From: Caballeronia grimmiae
GTDB taxonomy: Bacteria; Pseudomonadota; Gammaproteobacteria; Burkholderiales; Burkholderiaceae
Direction of reading: 5' to 3'
Assembly: GCF_000698555.1 (NCBI RefSeq)
Contig: NZ_JFHE01000007.1
Location: 124,001-188,000 of the forward strand
DNA length: 64,000 nucleotides
Every line of letters starts with the position of its first letter. The first letter of the stretch is position 1. The position numbers were made by a program, and so were the translations under genes. This document shows positions 1 to 10,767 of the stretch, piece by piece. The notes under the pieces were generated by a model, which was not told where the DNA came from, ran no database searches, and saw only the letters and a list, made by a program, of their open reading frames with translations.

Positions 1-668
1 GAACTGTTGGTGGCGCCGACCACGAGCAGCACGTCCACTTGCGTGGACAGCTCGCGCACAGCGGCTTGCCGGTTCTGCGTGGCGTAGCAGATGTCCCGCG
101 TGTCGGGGCCGACGATATCGGTGAAGCGGCGCTGCAGGGCATCGATGATGCCGCGCGTGTCGTCCACGGAAAGCGTCGTCTGCGTGACGTAGGCGACGGG
201 GGTATCGGCGGGCAGCGCCATGTCTTGCACTTCGGCTTCGCTCTGTACGAGCACGACCTTGGCCGGAATCTGGCCGATCGTGCCTTCCACTTCGGGATGT
301 CCCGCATGGCCGATCAGAATCAGCGTGCGGCCCTGCGACACGTATTGCCGCCCCTGCACGTGCACCTTGGTGACGAGCGGGCAGGTGGCGTCGAGCACGT
401 CGAGGCCGCGCGCGTCGGCATCGTGTTCGACGCTTTGCGCGACGCCGTGCGCGCTGAAAATTGCGACCGCGCCGTGCGGCACTTCGTCGAGTTCCTCGAC
501 GAAACGCGCGCCCTTGCCTCGCAGGTTATCGACGACGTGCCTGTTATGTACGATCTCGTGACGCACGTACACGGGCGCGCCGTGCCGTTCGAGCGCCCGA
601 TCGACGATTTCGATCGCACGGACCACGCCCGCACAAAAGCCGCGGGGTTGAGCAAGGATGATACGCAT
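1..668 (-). CDS. ispH: 4-hydroxy-3-methylbut-2-enyl diphosphate reductase (IspH/LytB), 3' end cut by window edge
   Basis: IspH is the iron-sulfur enzyme that makes IPP and DMAPP in the last step of the MEP isoprenoid pathway. Reading the minus strand from the ATG at 668, the protein begins [18 protein letters not shown], which carries the first cluster cysteine. [11 protein letters not shown] supplies the second cysteine and [11 protein letters not shown] the catalytic-loop glutamate region. About 222 codons are present; the third cysteine and the C-terminus lie beyond base 1. The open reading frame on the opposite strand is antisense to this gene. Identification rests on these motifs and is firm. 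Isoprenoid supply also feeds the hopanoids whose genes lie nearby. Confidence 0.93.
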   Translation of the reverse strand, partial: MRIILAQPRGFCAGVVRAIEIVDRALERHGAPVYVRHEIVHNRHVVDNLRGKGARFVEELDEVPHGAVAIFSAHGVAQSVEHDADARGLDVLDATCPLVTKVHVQGRQYVSQGRTLILIGHAGHPEVEGTIGQIPAKVVLVQSEAEVQDMALPADTPVAYVTQTTLSVDDTRGIIDALQRRFTDIVGPDTRDICYATQNRQAAVRELSTQVDVLLVVGATNS

Positions 669-1089
669 ATTCGAACGAACTCCGACTGGCGCGGGTTTCG
701 GGTAATCGGGCGGGCCGCTTGTGCTTTCGCTATCGGGACGCTTCACGCAACCCGCGCGTGACGGCCCGGAAAGCAACCGGAATCTAACGTCCGGTAAGTT
801 TGTCTGCTCGCCGAAGTTGACCGCGTATTCTAACGCGTTCCCTTTTTTAACGCTTGCAGCCGCGCGCCTTTGCAAGACGTTGTAGCCCGAGTGAAATACG
901 GCGATCGGCGGAAGTCATTACACTAGCGGACGCCCGGAAGCCGCGCATGCTGCTTCATCCGCTTTCTTTCCGAACGACGGTGCGCGAAGCGCATCGCCCG
1001 TTCATGCAATTGCATTCGCCCGCGCGATGCCGCCGGGCTTGTCGCCCTCACTCGTCGCAACCGTCGCAACTCGCCGCCCAAGTCTGTCC
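669..1089. other. Intergenic region between divergent ispH and hpnB
   Basis: This 421-bp stretch separates the start codons of ispH (minus) and hpnB (plus), so it should carry both promoters. It is AT-richer near 830-860, with a T-run next to a run of TAACGC-like sequence. I see no convincing -35/-10 pair, operator or coding region. The short open frame across 854-1099 has no recognisable protein features. Confidence 0.5.
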
Positions 1090-2292
1090 ATGCTACTGAT
1101 CGCCTGGTTGTCCCTCCTCATCTGGATCGTGCTGCTCTTCGCTCGCGGCGGCTTCTGGCGCGCGCAGCCCGCGCCCGCGTTGTCGCCGTCGACCGTTCAC
1201 GCGGTCGGCAACGCCGAGATCGCGCGACGCGGCGCGTGGCCCGCGCTGGTCGCCGTCGTGCCGGCGCGCAACGAGGCGGATGTCATCGGCCGCGCGGTCG
1301 GCTCGCTGCTCAAACAGGACTATGCGGGCGCGTTCCACGTGATCGTCGTCGACGATCACAGCACCGACGGCACCGCCGCCGCCGCGTTCGGCGCCGCCCG
1401 CGATCTGGGCCTGGAAGACCGCCTGACCGTGCTGACCGGCAAGCCGCTGCCGCCCGGATGGTCGGGCAAGGTGTGGGCGCAGTCGCAGGGCATCGAGGCA
1501 ATCGACAAGCTCGGCTTGCCCGCCGAGTTCCTGCTGCTCACCGACGCCGACATCTACCATCCGGCCGATGCCGCCACGCAACTCGTCGCGCGCACGATTC
1601 TGGAAGATCGCGATCTCGTCTCGCTGATGGTCCGCCTGCGTTGCGATTCGCTGTGGGAAAAGGCGCTGATTCCCGCGTTTGTTTTCTTCTTCGCGAAGCT
1701 GTATCCGTTCGCGTGGGTCAACGACACCCGAAAAACGACGGCGGGCGCGGCAGGGGGCTGCATGCTCGTGCGCCGTTCGGCGCTCGTGGAGGCGGGCGGT
1801 ATCGAATCGATCCGCCGCGAACTGATCGACGATTGCAGTCTCGCGCAGCGCATCAAGCATCGCGCGGGCAAGGCCGATGCGCGCCCGATCCGTCTCGATC
1901 TCGCGCAGAGCAGCGAATCGCTGCGTCCTTATGACGACTGGCGCGAAATCTGGAACATGATCGCCCGCACGGCGTTCACGCAGTTGCGCTATTCGCCGCT
2001 GCTGCTGGCGGGCACGGTGCTCGGGATGGGGGTGATCTATCTCGCGCCGCCGGTGCTGTCGCTGGCGTGGGGCGCGCGCGCGTGGCCCGCCTGCGCGGCG
2101 TGGGCGATGATGTGCATCGCCTATGGACCGATGCTGCGCTACTACCGGCGATCGTTGCTGTGGGCGCCGCTGCTGCCGCTCGTCGCGCTGTTCTACGTAT
2201 CGGCGACGATTGGCTCGGCTGTGCGTTACTGGAGCGGCAAGGGCGGGCAGTGGAAGGCGCGCGTTCAGGCGCCGACGCAGGAAAATCCGTGA
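1090..2292 (+). CDS. hpnB: Hopene-associated glycosyltransferase HpnB
   Basis: A family 2 glycosyltransferase of about 400 residues, inner-membrane bound, placed by sequence in the HpnB group found with hopanoid genes. The ATG at 1090 is chosen because it starts directly with a membrane segment (LLIAWLSLLIWIVLLF); the frame stays open upstream to 1027. The catalytic domain follows: VVPARNEADVIGRAV for nucleotide binding, VVDDHSTDGT, then LLTDADIYHP as the DxD-type motif. DDCSLAQRIK resembles the acceptor or QxxRW-like region. Two or three further membrane helices close the C-terminus. The sugar donor is not known from sequence. hpnA lies 3.3 kb away on the other strand, so the two are not in one operon. 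Confidence 0.85.
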   Translation: MLLIAWLSLLIWIVLLFARGGFWRAQPAPALSPSTVHAVGNAEIARRGAWPALVAVVPARNEADVIGRAVGSLLKQDYAGAFHVIVVDDHSTDGTAAAAFGAARDLGLEDRLTVLTGKPLPPGWSGKVWAQSQGIEAIDKLGLPAEFLLLTDADIYHPADAATQLVARTILEDRDLVSLMVRLRCDSLWEKALIPAFVFFFAKLYPFAWVNDTRKTTAGAAGGCMLVRRSALVEAGGIESIRRELIDDCSLAQRIKHRAGKADARPIRLDLAQSSESLRPYDDWREIWNMIARTAFTQLRYSPLLLAGTVLGMGVIYLAPPVLSLAWGARAWPACAAWAMMCIAYGPMLRYYRRSLLWAPLLPLVALFYVSATIGSAVRYWSGKGGQWKARVQAPTQENP

Positions 2293-2307
2293 ACGATGCG
2301 CGCCGGC

Positions 2308-2889
2308 TCAGCGCTTGGTCAGCATCGCATATAACTCGACGACCATATCCGGCGAGAAGGTGAACGGCACCCAGCCGTGACCCGTGTGACGCATCAGAAG
2401 CAGGCGGTCGCCATTGGCCTGCTTTTGCACCGCCATCACCGGATTCTTCGTCGCTGCGAAGCGCCAGCCGGGCGCGACGCCCATCGGCTGCTCCTCCGAC
2501 ATCGACGCCCGCACGTTCGACAACTCCTGAATCAGTTCCGACACGCCCTCCGGATTCAACAACACGGACTGGCCGCCGATGCTCATCTGAATCGCATCGC
2601 GGTCGGGCCGCGACACGGTGAGCGTGGGCGGCGTGCCGGGCTGCGCCTCCGCCGCTGGCTCTGCCATTGCCACTGCTTCGGCGTCGTTCGCTGTATTCAG
2701 CGCCCGGGGCTCGGCCGGAACGCCGACCTGCTCGCCATCGTGGGCGTGAAAGGGCAGCGGCGCCGGGGCATCGTTCGCGGTTTCGTCGGTTGATACGACA
2801 GCAGGCGCAACGGCAGCGGGATGGGCGGCGGCCCGGAGGAGCGCATCGAGGCTCGACTCCAGCGCGCCGAGCTGGTCATGTAGGTTCAT
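2308..2889 (-). CDS. Conserved hypothetical protein, 193 aa
   Basis: I do not recognise a family. The first ~85 residues start with a short helical stretch (MNLHDQLGALESSLDALLRA) followed by Ala/Pro/Glu-rich, probably disordered sequence. The C-terminal ~100 residues look folded, with TLTVSRPDRDAIQMSIGG and the ending GHGWVPFTFSPDMVVELYAML. There is no signal peptide or membrane segment, so it is probably cytoplasmic. It converges with hpnB, with 15 bp between the stop codons. Intact reading frame and normal composition suggest a real gene. Confidence 0.6.
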   Translation of the reverse strand: MNLHDQLGALESSLDALLRAAAHPAAVAPAVVSTDETANDAPAPLPFHAHDGEQVGVPAEPRALNTANDAEAVAMAEPAAEAQPGTPPTLTVSRPDRDAIQMSIGGQSVLLNPEGVSELIQELSNVRASMSEEQPMGVAPGWRFAATKNPVMAVQKQANGDRLLLMRHTGHGWVPFTFSPDMVVELYAMLTKR

Positions 2890-3130
2890 GCGTGTGTATG
2901 TCTTGCGAAGCTGGCAGCGGAGGCAACGATTTTAACCGCTCGCTTGCGCGCGAGCCGGCACACGTTGTAACCAAATGCATGCGAAACGCGATGCAGACGA
3001 CGCGAATGCGTCTGCGTACTGCCGGAACAACGAGGAGGGGAAAGCGCGGCGGCGCCGATCCAGACCAACCAAACGAATGGAACGACGCCGCGCGGAAAGC
3101 GCGAGCCGGACGGCCCGCGCCGATACAGCG

Positions 3131-5377
3131 TTACTTCGCCTGCGCTTGCGACAGAACGGCGTTGAACGTCTTGCTCGGACGCATGACCGCTTCGAGCTTC
3201 GCATCTTCCGGCTTGTAGTAGCCGCCGATGTCCGCTTCGCTGCCCTGCACGACGGTCAGTTCCTCGACGATCTTCTGCTCGTTCTCGGCAAGGCCCTTCG
3301 CGAGCGGCGCGAAGAACTCAGCGATTTCGCGGTCTTCCGACTGACCCGCGAGTTCCTGCGCCCAGTACATCGCGAGATAGAACTGGCTGCCGCGGTTATC
3401 GAGCTGGCCAGCCTTCGGCGACGGGCCCTTGTTGTTGTCGAGCAGCTTGCCGGTGGCGGCATCGAGCGCCTTCGCGACGAGCTGGGCTTTCGCGTTGTTG
3501 CTCTTGATGCCGAGTTCTTCCAGCGATACCGCCAGCGCGAGGAATTCGCCGAGCGAGTCCCAGCGCAGGTGGTTTTCCTGCACGAGCTGCTGCACGTGCT
3601 TCGGCGCCGAGCCGCCCGCGCCGGTTTCGTACAGGCCGCCGCCCGCCATCAGCGGAACGATGGACAGCATCTTCGCGCTCGTGCCGAGTTCCATGATGGG
3701 GAACAGGTCGGTCAGGTAGTCGCGCAGAATGTTGCCGGTGACCGAGATGGTGTCGAGGCCGCGAATCACGCGTTCGAGCGTGTAACGCATTGCGCGGACT
3801 TGCGACATGATCTGGATGTCGAGCCCTTCGGTGTCGTGATCCTTCAGGTACGTTTCGACCTTCTTGATGAGCTCGTTCTCGTGCGGACGATACGGGTCGA
3901 GCCAGAACACCGCCGGCATGCCCGAATTGCGCACGCGCGTGACCGCGAGCTTGACCCAGTCGCGGATCGGCGCGTCTTTCACGAGGCACATGCGCCAGAT
4001 GTCGCCTTGCTCCACTTGCTGCGTGAGCGATTCGATGACTTCGTTCGTCGCGTTGTCGACGATGCGCGCCGTGCCGTCCTGCGGAATCTCGAAGGTCTTG
4101 TCGTGCGAGCCGTATTCTTCGGCCTTCTGCGCCATCAGGCCGACGTTCGGCACCGTGCCCATGGTGCGCGGATCGAATGCGCCGTTGGTCTTGCAGAAGT
4201 TGATGATTTCCTGATAGATGCGCGCAAACGTGCTTTCCGGAATCAGGCACTTCGTGTCTTGCGGGCGGCCATCGGCGCCCCACATCTTGCCGCCGGCGCG
4301 GATCATCGCGGGCATGGAGGCATCGACGATGACGTCGTTCGGTGCGTGCAGGTTCGAGATGCCCTTGGCGGAATCCACCATCGCCAGCGCCGGGCGATGT
4401 TCGTGGCACGCGTGCATGTCGCGGATGACTTCATCGCGCTGGGAATCCGGCAGCGCTTCGATCTTCGAGTACAGATCGACGAGGCCGTTGTTCACGTTCA
4501 CGCCGAGTTCTTCGAAGAGCTTCGCGTGCTTGGCGAACGCTTCCTTGTAGAACACCTTGACGGCGTGGCCGAACACGATGGGGTGCGACACCTTCATCAT
4601 GGTCGCCTTCACGTGCAGCGACAGCATCACGCCGGTCTTGCGCGCGTCTTCCATCTGGTCTTCGTAGAACGCGACGAGCGCCTTCTTGCTCATGAACATG
4701 CTGTCGACGATTTCGCCGTCCTGCAGCTTGACCTTCGGCTTCAGCACGATGGTCTCGCCGCTCTTCGTGACGAGTTCCATGCGCACTTCGCGCGCGCGGT
4801 CGTTCGTGATGGACTTTTCACCGTGGTAGAAGTCGCCATGCTTCATGTGCGCCACGTGCGTGCGCGAAGCCATGCTCCATTCGCCCATGCTGTGCGGATG
4901 CTTCTTCGCGTAGTTCTTGACGGCGAGCGGCGCGCGGCGGTCCGAATTGCCTTCGCGCAGAACCGGATTCACCGCGCTGCCCAGGCACTTCGAGTAGCGC
5001 TGGGCGATGCTCTTTTCTTCGTCGTTCTTCGGCTCTTCAGGATAGTTGGGCACCTTGTAGCCCTTGCCCTGCAGTTCCTTGATGGCGGCGACGAGCTGCG
5101 GCACCGACGCGCTGATGTTCGGCAGCTTGATGATGTTGGTGTCGGGCAATTGCGTGAGGCGGCCGAGTTCGGCGAGGTTGTCCGGAACGCGCTGCTCTTC
5201 GCTCAGAAACTCGGGAAATTCGCCGAGGATGCGGCCTGCGAGCGAGATGTCGCTGGTCGCGACGTTGACGCCGGCCTGCGTCGTGAAGGTGCGGATGATC
5301 GGCAGAAAGGCGCTGGTGGCGAGCAGCGGAGCTTCGTCGGTCAGGGTGTAGATGATGGTGGGTTGCTGGTTACTCAT
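3131..5377 (-). CDS. icd: Isocitrate dehydrogenase, NADP-dependent, monomeric type
   Basis: Converts isocitrate to 2-oxoglutarate with NADP in the TCA cycle. At about 748 residues it matches the ~740-residue monomeric IDH family rather than the ~420-residue dimeric enzyme. The N-terminus [20 protein letters not shown], the segments [19 protein letters not shown] and [20 protein letters not shown], and [10 protein letters not shown] near the C-terminus are typical of that family. The start at 5377 (MSNQQPT) is preferred over 5392, which would add five residues (MSRLA); neither has a strong ribosome binding site. It stands alone, with a 194-bp upstream gap towards hpnA. A very long open frame on the opposite strand is only its antisense shadow. 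Confidence 0.95.
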   Translation of the reverse strand: MSNQQPTIIYTLTDEAPLLATSAFLPIIRTFTTQAGVNVATSDISLAGRILGEFPEFLSEEQRVPDNLAELGRLTQLPDTNIIKLPNISASVPQLVAAIKELQGKGYKVPNYPEEPKNDEEKSIAQRYSKCLGSAVNPVLREGNSDRRAPLAVKNYAKKHPHSMGEWSMASRTHVAHMKHGDFYHGEKSITNDRAREVRMELVTKSGETIVLKPKVKLQDGEIVDSMFMSKKALVAFYEDQMEDARKTGVMLSLHVKATMMKVSHPIVFGHAVKVFYKEAFAKHAKLFEELGVNVNNGLVDLYSKIEALPDSQRDEVIRDMHACHEHRPALAMVDSAKGISNLHAPNDVIVDASMPAMIRAGGKMWGADGRPQDTKCLIPESTFARIYQEIINFCKTNGAFDPRTMGTVPNVGLMAQKAEEYGSHDKTFEIPQDGTARIVDNATNEVIESLTQQVEQGDIWRMCLVKDAPIRDWVKLAVTRVRNSGMPAVFWLDPYRPHENELIKKVETYLKDHDTEGLDIQIMSQVRAMRYTLERVIRGLDTISVTGNILRDYLTDLFPIMELGTSAKMLSIVPLMAGGGLYETGAGGSAPKHVQQLVQENHLRWDSLGEFLALAVSLEELGIKSNNAKAQLVAKALDAATGKLLDNNKGPSPKAGQLDNRGSQFYLAMYWAQELAGQSEDREIAEFFAPLAKGLAENEQKIVEELTVVQGSEADIGGYYKPEDAKLEAVMRPSKTFNAVLSQAQAK

Positions 5378-5571
5378 CGCTAGTCTCGACATCCAGAAAC
5401 GGGTTGAAAGAAAACCGCCGGTCGGCTACACCCCGGCATCAATCCGCTATTTTGCCTTATTTCAGGCGCCAAGCGTGTGAAAGGACGTGCGGCGTCGGGT
5501 GGAAAACGGTGCTTTTTCCTTACGGATCAGTGACTTAATATTTTTTAGGTCTTATAGAAGAGTTGGCCTTT

Positions 5572-6582
5572 TCATGCCCCCAAATACCCGTTCGCCCGAA
5601 ACCACTCCAGCGCATCCCGCAAGCCTTCCCGATACGGCCTCGCCCGATACCCCAGTTCGCGCTCCGCCTTCGCCGACGTGAAGTACATCTTGTTCTTCGA
5701 CATCTTCAGCCCGTCGACGGTGACGAACGGCTCCTTGCCGCTGACCTTCGCATACAGTTCCGCGCCGATCGCGAGCGGATAGAGCGGCCCGCGCGGGAGG
5801 CGGATCGTCGGCGGCTTGCGGCCCACGAAGCCCGCGATATCCGCGAGCATTTGCTGCAAGGGCAGGTTCTCGCCGCCGAGAATGTATCGCTCGCCGATGA
5901 CGCCGCGCTCCAGCGCGAGCAAGTGGCCATGCGCGACATCGTCGACATGCACGAGGTTGAGGCCCGTATCCACGAACGCGGGAATCTTGCCCGTCGCCGC
6001 TTCCACGATGATGCGCCCGGTCGGCGTCGGCCGCACGTCGCGCGGACCGATCGGCGTCGACGGATTGACGATCACGGCCGGCAGGCCATCGTTCGCCACG
6101 ATGCGCTCGACCGCGCGCTCGGCCAGCACCTTGCTGCGCTTATACGCGCCGATCGTGCTCGCGGCATTCGACGGCTTCGTCTCGTCGACGATCGCGCCCG
6201 AGCTCGTCACCTTGAGCGTCGCCACGCTGCTCGTGTAGACGATCCGCTCGACGCCCGCCGCGAGCGCCGCGCGCATCGTGGCTTCCGTGCCTTGCAGGTT
6301 CGCGCGCTCGATTTCGCTCGGATCGGGCGCCCAGATGCGATAGTCGGCGGCGACGTGGAACAGATAGCGCACGCCTTGAAGCGCCGCGCGCATCGACGCT
6401 TCGTCGCGCATGTCGCCGACGACGATTTCCGCATCGAGCGATTCCACGTTCTTGCGCGGACTCGTCGCGCGCACCAGCACGCGCACGTCGAAACCGCGTT
6501 CGATGGCGAGCCGCGCAACCGCGGAGCCGACGAAGCCAGAAGCGCCGGTGACGAGCACGCGTGAGCCGGAAAAATCAGTCAT
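5572..6582 (-). CDS. hpnA: Hopanoid-associated sugar epimerase HpnA (extended SDR)
   Basis: A 336-residue NAD-dependent epimerase/dehydratase-like protein of the HpnA type, associated with hopanoid side-chain sugar chemistry. The Rossmann motif is VLVTGASGFVGSAVA near residue 9. The SDR active site is seen as YTSSVATL and the YKRSK tetrad further on. GLNLVHVDDVAHGHLLALERG is the family-typical substrate-side segment. It is complete and free-standing on the minus strand, divergent from the sensor kinase gene at 6751. The presence of HpnA and HpnB without other hpn genes here implies the rest of the hopanoid set lies elsewhere. Confidence 0.87.
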   Translation of the reverse strand: MTDFSGSRVLVTGASGFVGSAVARLAIERGFDVRVLVRATSPRKNVESLDAEIVVGDMRDEASMRAALQGVRYLFHVAADYRIWAPDPSEIERANLQGTEATMRAALAAGVERIVYTSSVATLKVTSSGAIVDETKPSNAASTIGAYKRSKVLAERAVERIVANDGLPAVIVNPSTPIGPRDVRPTPTGRIIVEAATGKIPAFVDTGLNLVHVDDVAHGHLLALERGVIGERYILGGENLPLQQMLADIAGFVGRKPPTIRLPRGPLYPLAIGAELYAKVSGKEPFVTVDGLKMSKNKMYFTSAKAERELGYRARPYREGLRDALEWFRANGYLGA

Positions 6583-6750
6583 TGTTACCTCTTCGATGCG
6601 CGTGACGCGCGGCTTTCGGAACTAGTTCCGCGCGACAATCGCCGTTTTAATCGCCCGCTCAAGCCCATGTGACAAGGCGTTGCGGCTCGTGCTAAGGTCC
6701 GTGCCTGCTGCGGGGCGCGCGGCCCCGAAAAACGTTACTACCGGTCAACG

Positions 6751-9700
6751 ATGCCTCAAGACAATCGCAACCACGCTCTGTGGATCTATATCGCCATTAC
6801 GCTTTCGCTCGCGGCCGTGTTCGCCGTCGACGTTCTCACGCCGATGCGCTCCGCGATCTGGGTGTTCTATGTGCTGCCCGTCGTGCTCTGCATGTGGGTG
6901 GACCGGCCCGCCGTGCCGCTCGTCACGGCAGGCGTCGCGTCCGTGCTGATGATTCTCGGCTACATGTTCGCCACCGGCGACGCGCCCACCTCGCACGAAG
7001 TGCTCCAGATCAATCGCGCGATGGGCATCTTCGTGCTGCTCGTGCTGGCCGTGGTGGCGCATCTGTATATCAAATCGCGGCTTGCCATACAACGCACCGC
7101 CTGGCTCCAGCAGGGCACCATGCAGATGGGCCTGCAGTTGCGCGGAGAGCAGTCTCCCGCTTCGATCGGCGTCAGCATCCTGCGTTCGATAATCCCGTAT
7201 GTGGACGCGAAGGTCGGCGTCGTTTATTTGCTCGAAGGCGACTCGCTCCAGCGCATCGCGGCCTGGGCGCTTCCCGACGAGGACGGCGCGCCCCGCCGGA
7301 TCGCGCTGGGCGAAGGGCTCGTCGGCCAGGCCGTGCAGGACAAGCGCCTGCTCGCAGTCGGCGACGCCTCCGCGCATTATCTCAAGGCCGGCTCGGCGCT
7401 CGGCTCGGCGGCGGCATCGCGCGTGGTCATTGCGCCGCTTTTCGCCGATGGCGACGTCGCGGGCGCGCTTGAAATCGGTTTCGTCGGCAACGAAGGGCGT
7501 TTCGACGATGCCCGCACGCTGCTCGAGATGGCGTCCGAAGCGATGGGCATGGCCATGCGATCGGCGCGGTATCGCACGCGGCTCGTCGAATTGCTCGAAG
7601 AAACGCAGCGGCAAAGCGAAGAGCTTCAGGTGCAGCAGGAAGAACTGCGCGTCTCGAACGAGGAACTGGAAGAGCGCGGCCGGGCGCTGCAGGATTCGCA
7701 GGCGCGGCTCGAGCAGCAGCAGGCGGAACTCGAACAGACCAACGTGCAGCTCGAAGAACATGCGCAGCATCTCGAGCGCCAGAAGACCGAACTGCTGCAG
7801 GCGCAGCAGGAACTGACCGCGAATGCGCTCGAAATGGAGCGCGCGAGCCAGTACAAGTCGGAGTTCCTCGCGAACATGTCGCACGAGTTGCGCACGCCGC
7901 TCAATAGCTCGCTGATCCTCGCGAAGCTGCTGGAGGACAACCGGCAGGGCAATCTCACCGAAGAACAGGTGCGCTACGCCGCGACGATTCATTCGTCCAA
8001 CAGCGATCTGCTTTCGCTCATCAACGACATCCTCGATCTGTCGAAGGTGGAAGCCGGCCAGATGGACGTGCAGTTCGCCCCGGCCGCCGTCGAATCGCTG
8101 CTGCGGGCGCTGCGGCAATCGTTCACGCCGGTCGCGGAGACGAAGGGCCTGTCGTTCATCACGGAAGTGGCCGACGACGTCCCGCAGTACTTCGTGACCG
8201 ACAGCCAGCGGCTCTTGCAGGTGTTGCGCAATCTGCTCGCGAACGCGTTCAAGTTCACCGAGCGCGGCAGCGTGACGGTCGCGGTAGGGCGCGCCGGCGA
8301 CGACGCGGTGCGCTTCGAGGTGCGCGATACGGGCATCGGCATTCCGCGCGACAAGCAGGATCTGATCTTCCGGGCGTTCCAGCAGGCCGACGGCACGACG
8401 AGCCGCAAATACGGCGGCAGCGGTCTGGGACTGTCGATTTCGCGCGAGTTCACGCGTCTTTTGGGCGGCTCGGTCGGCGTATCGAGCGAAGTGGGCCGTG
8501 GCAGCATTTTTTCGGTGACGCTGCCGATCGCCGCGCGGGAAGGCACCGTGACCGCGAAGCTGGATACGATCGGCCACATGAGCGAGCCGGAACCCGCCGC
8601 GGTGAAGCCGCCGCCGCCCGCGCCCATTTCCGCGCCCGTGCCGCCGCCATCGCAGCCCGATCTGCTAACGCCGAAGCCCGAGCACCTGGGCATCGCCGAT
8701 GACCGCGCGAACCGGCAGCGGCCGGACCGCGTGATTCTCGTCATCGAGGACGATCGGCGCTTTGCGGGCATCCTCTACGATCTCGCGCACGAACTGGACT
8801 TCGACTGCGTGCATGCCGCCAACGCGACGCAAGGCGTCGAACTGGCGCGCTCCCTGCAGCCGAACGGCATTCTGCTCGATGTCGGCTTGCCGGATCAGTC
8901 GGGTCTCACGGTGCTCGAATGGCTGAAGCATGATCCGCTCACGCGCCACATCCCGATTCATATCGTCTCCGCGACCGATCACGCCGACGTTGCGCTGCAC
9001 CTCGGCGCAATCGGCTACACGCTCAAGCCGAGCGCGCGGGACGAACTGGCGCAGGCCATCCGCAAGCTCGAAGCGCGGTCGTCGCAAGGGATGCGGCGCG
9101 TGCTCGTGGTCGAGGACGATCTCGTGTTGCGCCAGAGCATTCACGCGCTGCTGGCGAGCGAGACGGTGGGCATCGTCGAAGCGGGGTCGATCGCGCAGGC
9201 CGTCGAAGAATTGCAGCGCGCGAACTTCGATTGCGTCGTCATGGACCTGGCGCTGCCCGATGGCTCGGGCTATGAACTGCTCGAAAAAGTATCGACGAGC
9301 AGCGAGTTCTCGTCGCCGCCGGTGATCGTCTATACGGGGCGGCAGATTTCGCAGGAAGAAGAACAGCGCCTGCGCCGTTACTCGAAGTCGATCATCATCA
9401 AGGGCGCGAAATCGCCGGAACGCCTGCTCGACGAAGTGACGCTTTTCCTTCATAGCGTCGAAAGCGCGTTGCCGCCGGAACAGCAGCGCATGTTGCGCGC
9501 GGCGCGTCAGCGCGACGACGTGTTCGAAGGCCGGACCATCCTGCTCGCGGAAGACGACGTGCGCAACATCTTCGCGTTGTCGCGCGTGATCGAGCCGCTC
9601 GGCGCGAAACTCGAAATCGCGCGCAACGGACGCGAGGCGCTCGAAGCGCTGGCCCGTCACGACGACATCGATCTCGTGCTGATGGACGTGATGATGCCCG

Positions 9701-9900
9701 AGATGGACGGCCTCACCGCGATGACCGAGATTCGCAAGCGGCCGGAACATGCGCGCCTGCCGATCATCGCCCTGACCGCAAAGGCGATGCAGAGCGATCG
9801 CGAAAAATGTCTCGAGGCGGGTGCGGACGATTACATATCGAAGCCCATCGATGTAGATAAGCTCGTTTCTTTGTGCCGCGTATGGTTGCGGCAGCGATGA
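6751..9900 (+). CDS. Membrane-bound hybrid sensor histidine kinase with GAF domain and three receiver domains
   Basis: A 1049-residue signalling protein. About four membrane helices occupy residues 8-108. A GAF domain spans roughly 130-275, and a long Glu/Gln-rich coiled coil 275-370. The HisKA phosphorylation site is NMSHELRTPLN with His378, followed by a HATPase domain (NAFKFTERGSV, DTGIGIPRDKQ, GGSGLGLSISRE). After a Pro-rich linker near 615-645 come three receiver domains, with phosphoacceptor regions GILLDVGLPD, CVVMDLALPD and LVLMDVMMPE. It heads a run with cheR (28 bp downstream), cheB and a response-regulator kinase, so these probably form one phosphorelay and methylation-linked sensory operon. 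The signal sensed is not evident. Confidence 0.9.
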   Translation: MPQDNRNHALWIYIAITLSLAAVFAVDVLTPMRSAIWVFYVLPVVLCMWVDRPAVPLVTAGVASVLMILGYMFATGDAPTSHEVLQINRAMGIFVLLVLAVVAHLYIKSRLAIQRTAWLQQGTMQMGLQLRGEQSPASIGVSILRSIIPYVDAKVGVVYLLEGDSLQRIAAWALPDEDGAPRRIALGEGLVGQAVQDKRLLAVGDASAHYLKAGSALGSAAASRVVIAPLFADGDVAGALEIGFVGNEGRFDDARTLLEMASEAMGMAMRSARYRTRLVELLEETQRQSEELQVQQEELRVSNEELEERGRALQDSQARLEQQQAELEQTNVQLEEHAQHLERQKTELLQAQQELTANALEMERASQYKSEFLANMSHELRTPLNSSLILAKLLEDNRQGNLTEEQVRYAATIHSSNSDLLSLINDILDLSKVEAGQMDVQFAPAAVESLLRALRQSFTPVAETKGLSFITEVADDVPQYFVTDSQRLLQVLRNLLANAFKFTERGSVTVAVGRAGDDAVRFEVRDTGIGIPRDKQDLIFRAFQQADGTTSRKYGGSGLGLSISREFTRLLGGSVGVSSEVGRGSIFSVTLPIAAREGTVTAKLDTIGHMSEPEPAAVKPPPPAPISAPVPPPSQPDLLTPKPEHLGIADDRANRQRPDRVILVIEDDRRFAGILYDLAHELDFDCVHAANATQGVELARSLQPNGILLDVGLPDQSGLTVLEWLKHDPLTRHIPIHIVSATDHADVALHLGAIGYTLKPSARDELAQAIRKLEARSSQGMRRVLVVEDDLVLRQSIHALLASETVGIVEAGSIAQAVEELQRANFDCVVMDLALPDGSGYELLEKVSTSSEFSSPPVIVYTGRQISQEEEQRLRRYSKSIIIKGAKSPERLLDEVTLFLHSVESALPPEQQRMLRAARQRDDVFEGRTILLAEDDVRNIFALSRVIEPLGAKLEIARNGREALEALARHDDIDLVLMDVMMPEMDGLTAMTEIRKRPEHARLPIIALTAKAMQSDREKCLEAGADDYISKPIDVDKLVSLCRVWLRQR

Positions 9901-9928
9901 CTCAACGACGGACGCAGCGACCGACGCA

Positions 9929-10765
9929 ATGAACGACAGCAAGCACGATGAAGAAGCCACGTTCGACATCGAACTGAAGCTGATTCTCGAAGCCATCTAT
10001 CTGAGGTATCAGCACGACTTCCGGCATTACGCGGTAAGTTCGCTGCGGCGCAGGCTCGCGCAGGCGGTGCACGATCTCGAATGCACGACGCTTTCGCAAT
10101 TGCAGGAGCGCATACTTCGCGAGCCGGCGCTGTTCGCGCGGCTCTTTCAATACCTGACGGTGCAGGTCAGCGAGATGTTTCGCGATCCCTCGTATTTCCG
10201 CGCGATCCGCGAGCAGGTGGTGCCCATCCTGCAGACGTATCCGTCGATCAAGGTGTGGGTCGCGGGCTGCAGCAGCGGCGAGGAACTGTGGTCGCTCGCC
10301 GTGCTGTTCGCAGAGGAAAAGATCGCGGACCGCACCGTGTTCTACGCAACCGATATCAACGCCGAAGCGCTGCGTCAGGCCGAAAGCGGCATCTATCCGG
10401 TGGAACGGCTGGCGGGCTTCAGCCAGAACTATCTCGCGGCAGGGGGCAAACGTTCGCTTTCCGACTACTATCACGCGGCTTACGGCGCTGCGAAGTTCTC
10501 GCAGACGCTCAAGTCGCGTGTGGTGTTCGCGGACCATAGCCTCGCGACCGACAGCGTGTTTCTCGAAGCGCATCTCGTGTCGTGCCGCAATGTGCTGATT
10601 TATTTCGATCGCGCACTGCAGGATCGTGCGCTCGGTCTGTTCAGCGATTCGCTCGTGAGGCGCGGCTTCCTCGGGCTCGGCAGCAAGGAGAGCCTGCGTT
10701 TCTCGAAGCACGCCGATAGCTTCGCGGACTTCAACCCGCGCGAGCGGCTCTATCAAAAGGTATAG
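9929..10765 (+). CDS. CheR-type protein-glutamate O-methyltransferase
   Basis: A 278-residue SAM-dependent methyltransferase of the CheR family. The N-terminal helical domain (YQHDFRHYAVSSLRRRL) precedes the SAM-binding motif VWVAGCSSGEELWSLAVLF near residues 103-122. FYATDINAEALRQAESGIY and VSCRNVLIYFDRALQ are family signatures. There are no chemoreceptor, cheA, cheW or flagellar genes beside it, so its substrate is probably not a classical chemotaxis receptor; the adjacent hybrid kinase system is the likely context. Its start lies 28 bp after the kinase stop, and its stop lies 2 bp before the cheB start. Confidence 0.88.
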   Translation: MNDSKHDEEATFDIELKLILEAIYLRYQHDFRHYAVSSLRRRLAQAVHDLECTTLSQLQERILREPALFARLFQYLTVQVSEMFRDPSYFRAIREQVVPILQTYPSIKVWVAGCSSGEELWSLAVLFAEEKIADRTVFYATDINAEALRQAESGIYPVERLAGFSQNYLAAGGKRSLSDYYHAAYGAAKFSQTLKSRVVFADHSLATDSVFLEAHLVSCRNVLIYFDRALQDRALGLFSDSLVRRGFLGLGSKESLRFSKHADSFADFNPRERLYQKV

Positions 10766-10767
10766 CG

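Noticed and set aside
2975..5383. 802-codon open frame on the plus strand
   Set aside because: It is antisense to icd, whose protein is unmistakable. The plus-strand product is Arg/His-rich and has no domain, a normal result of GC-rich codon use.
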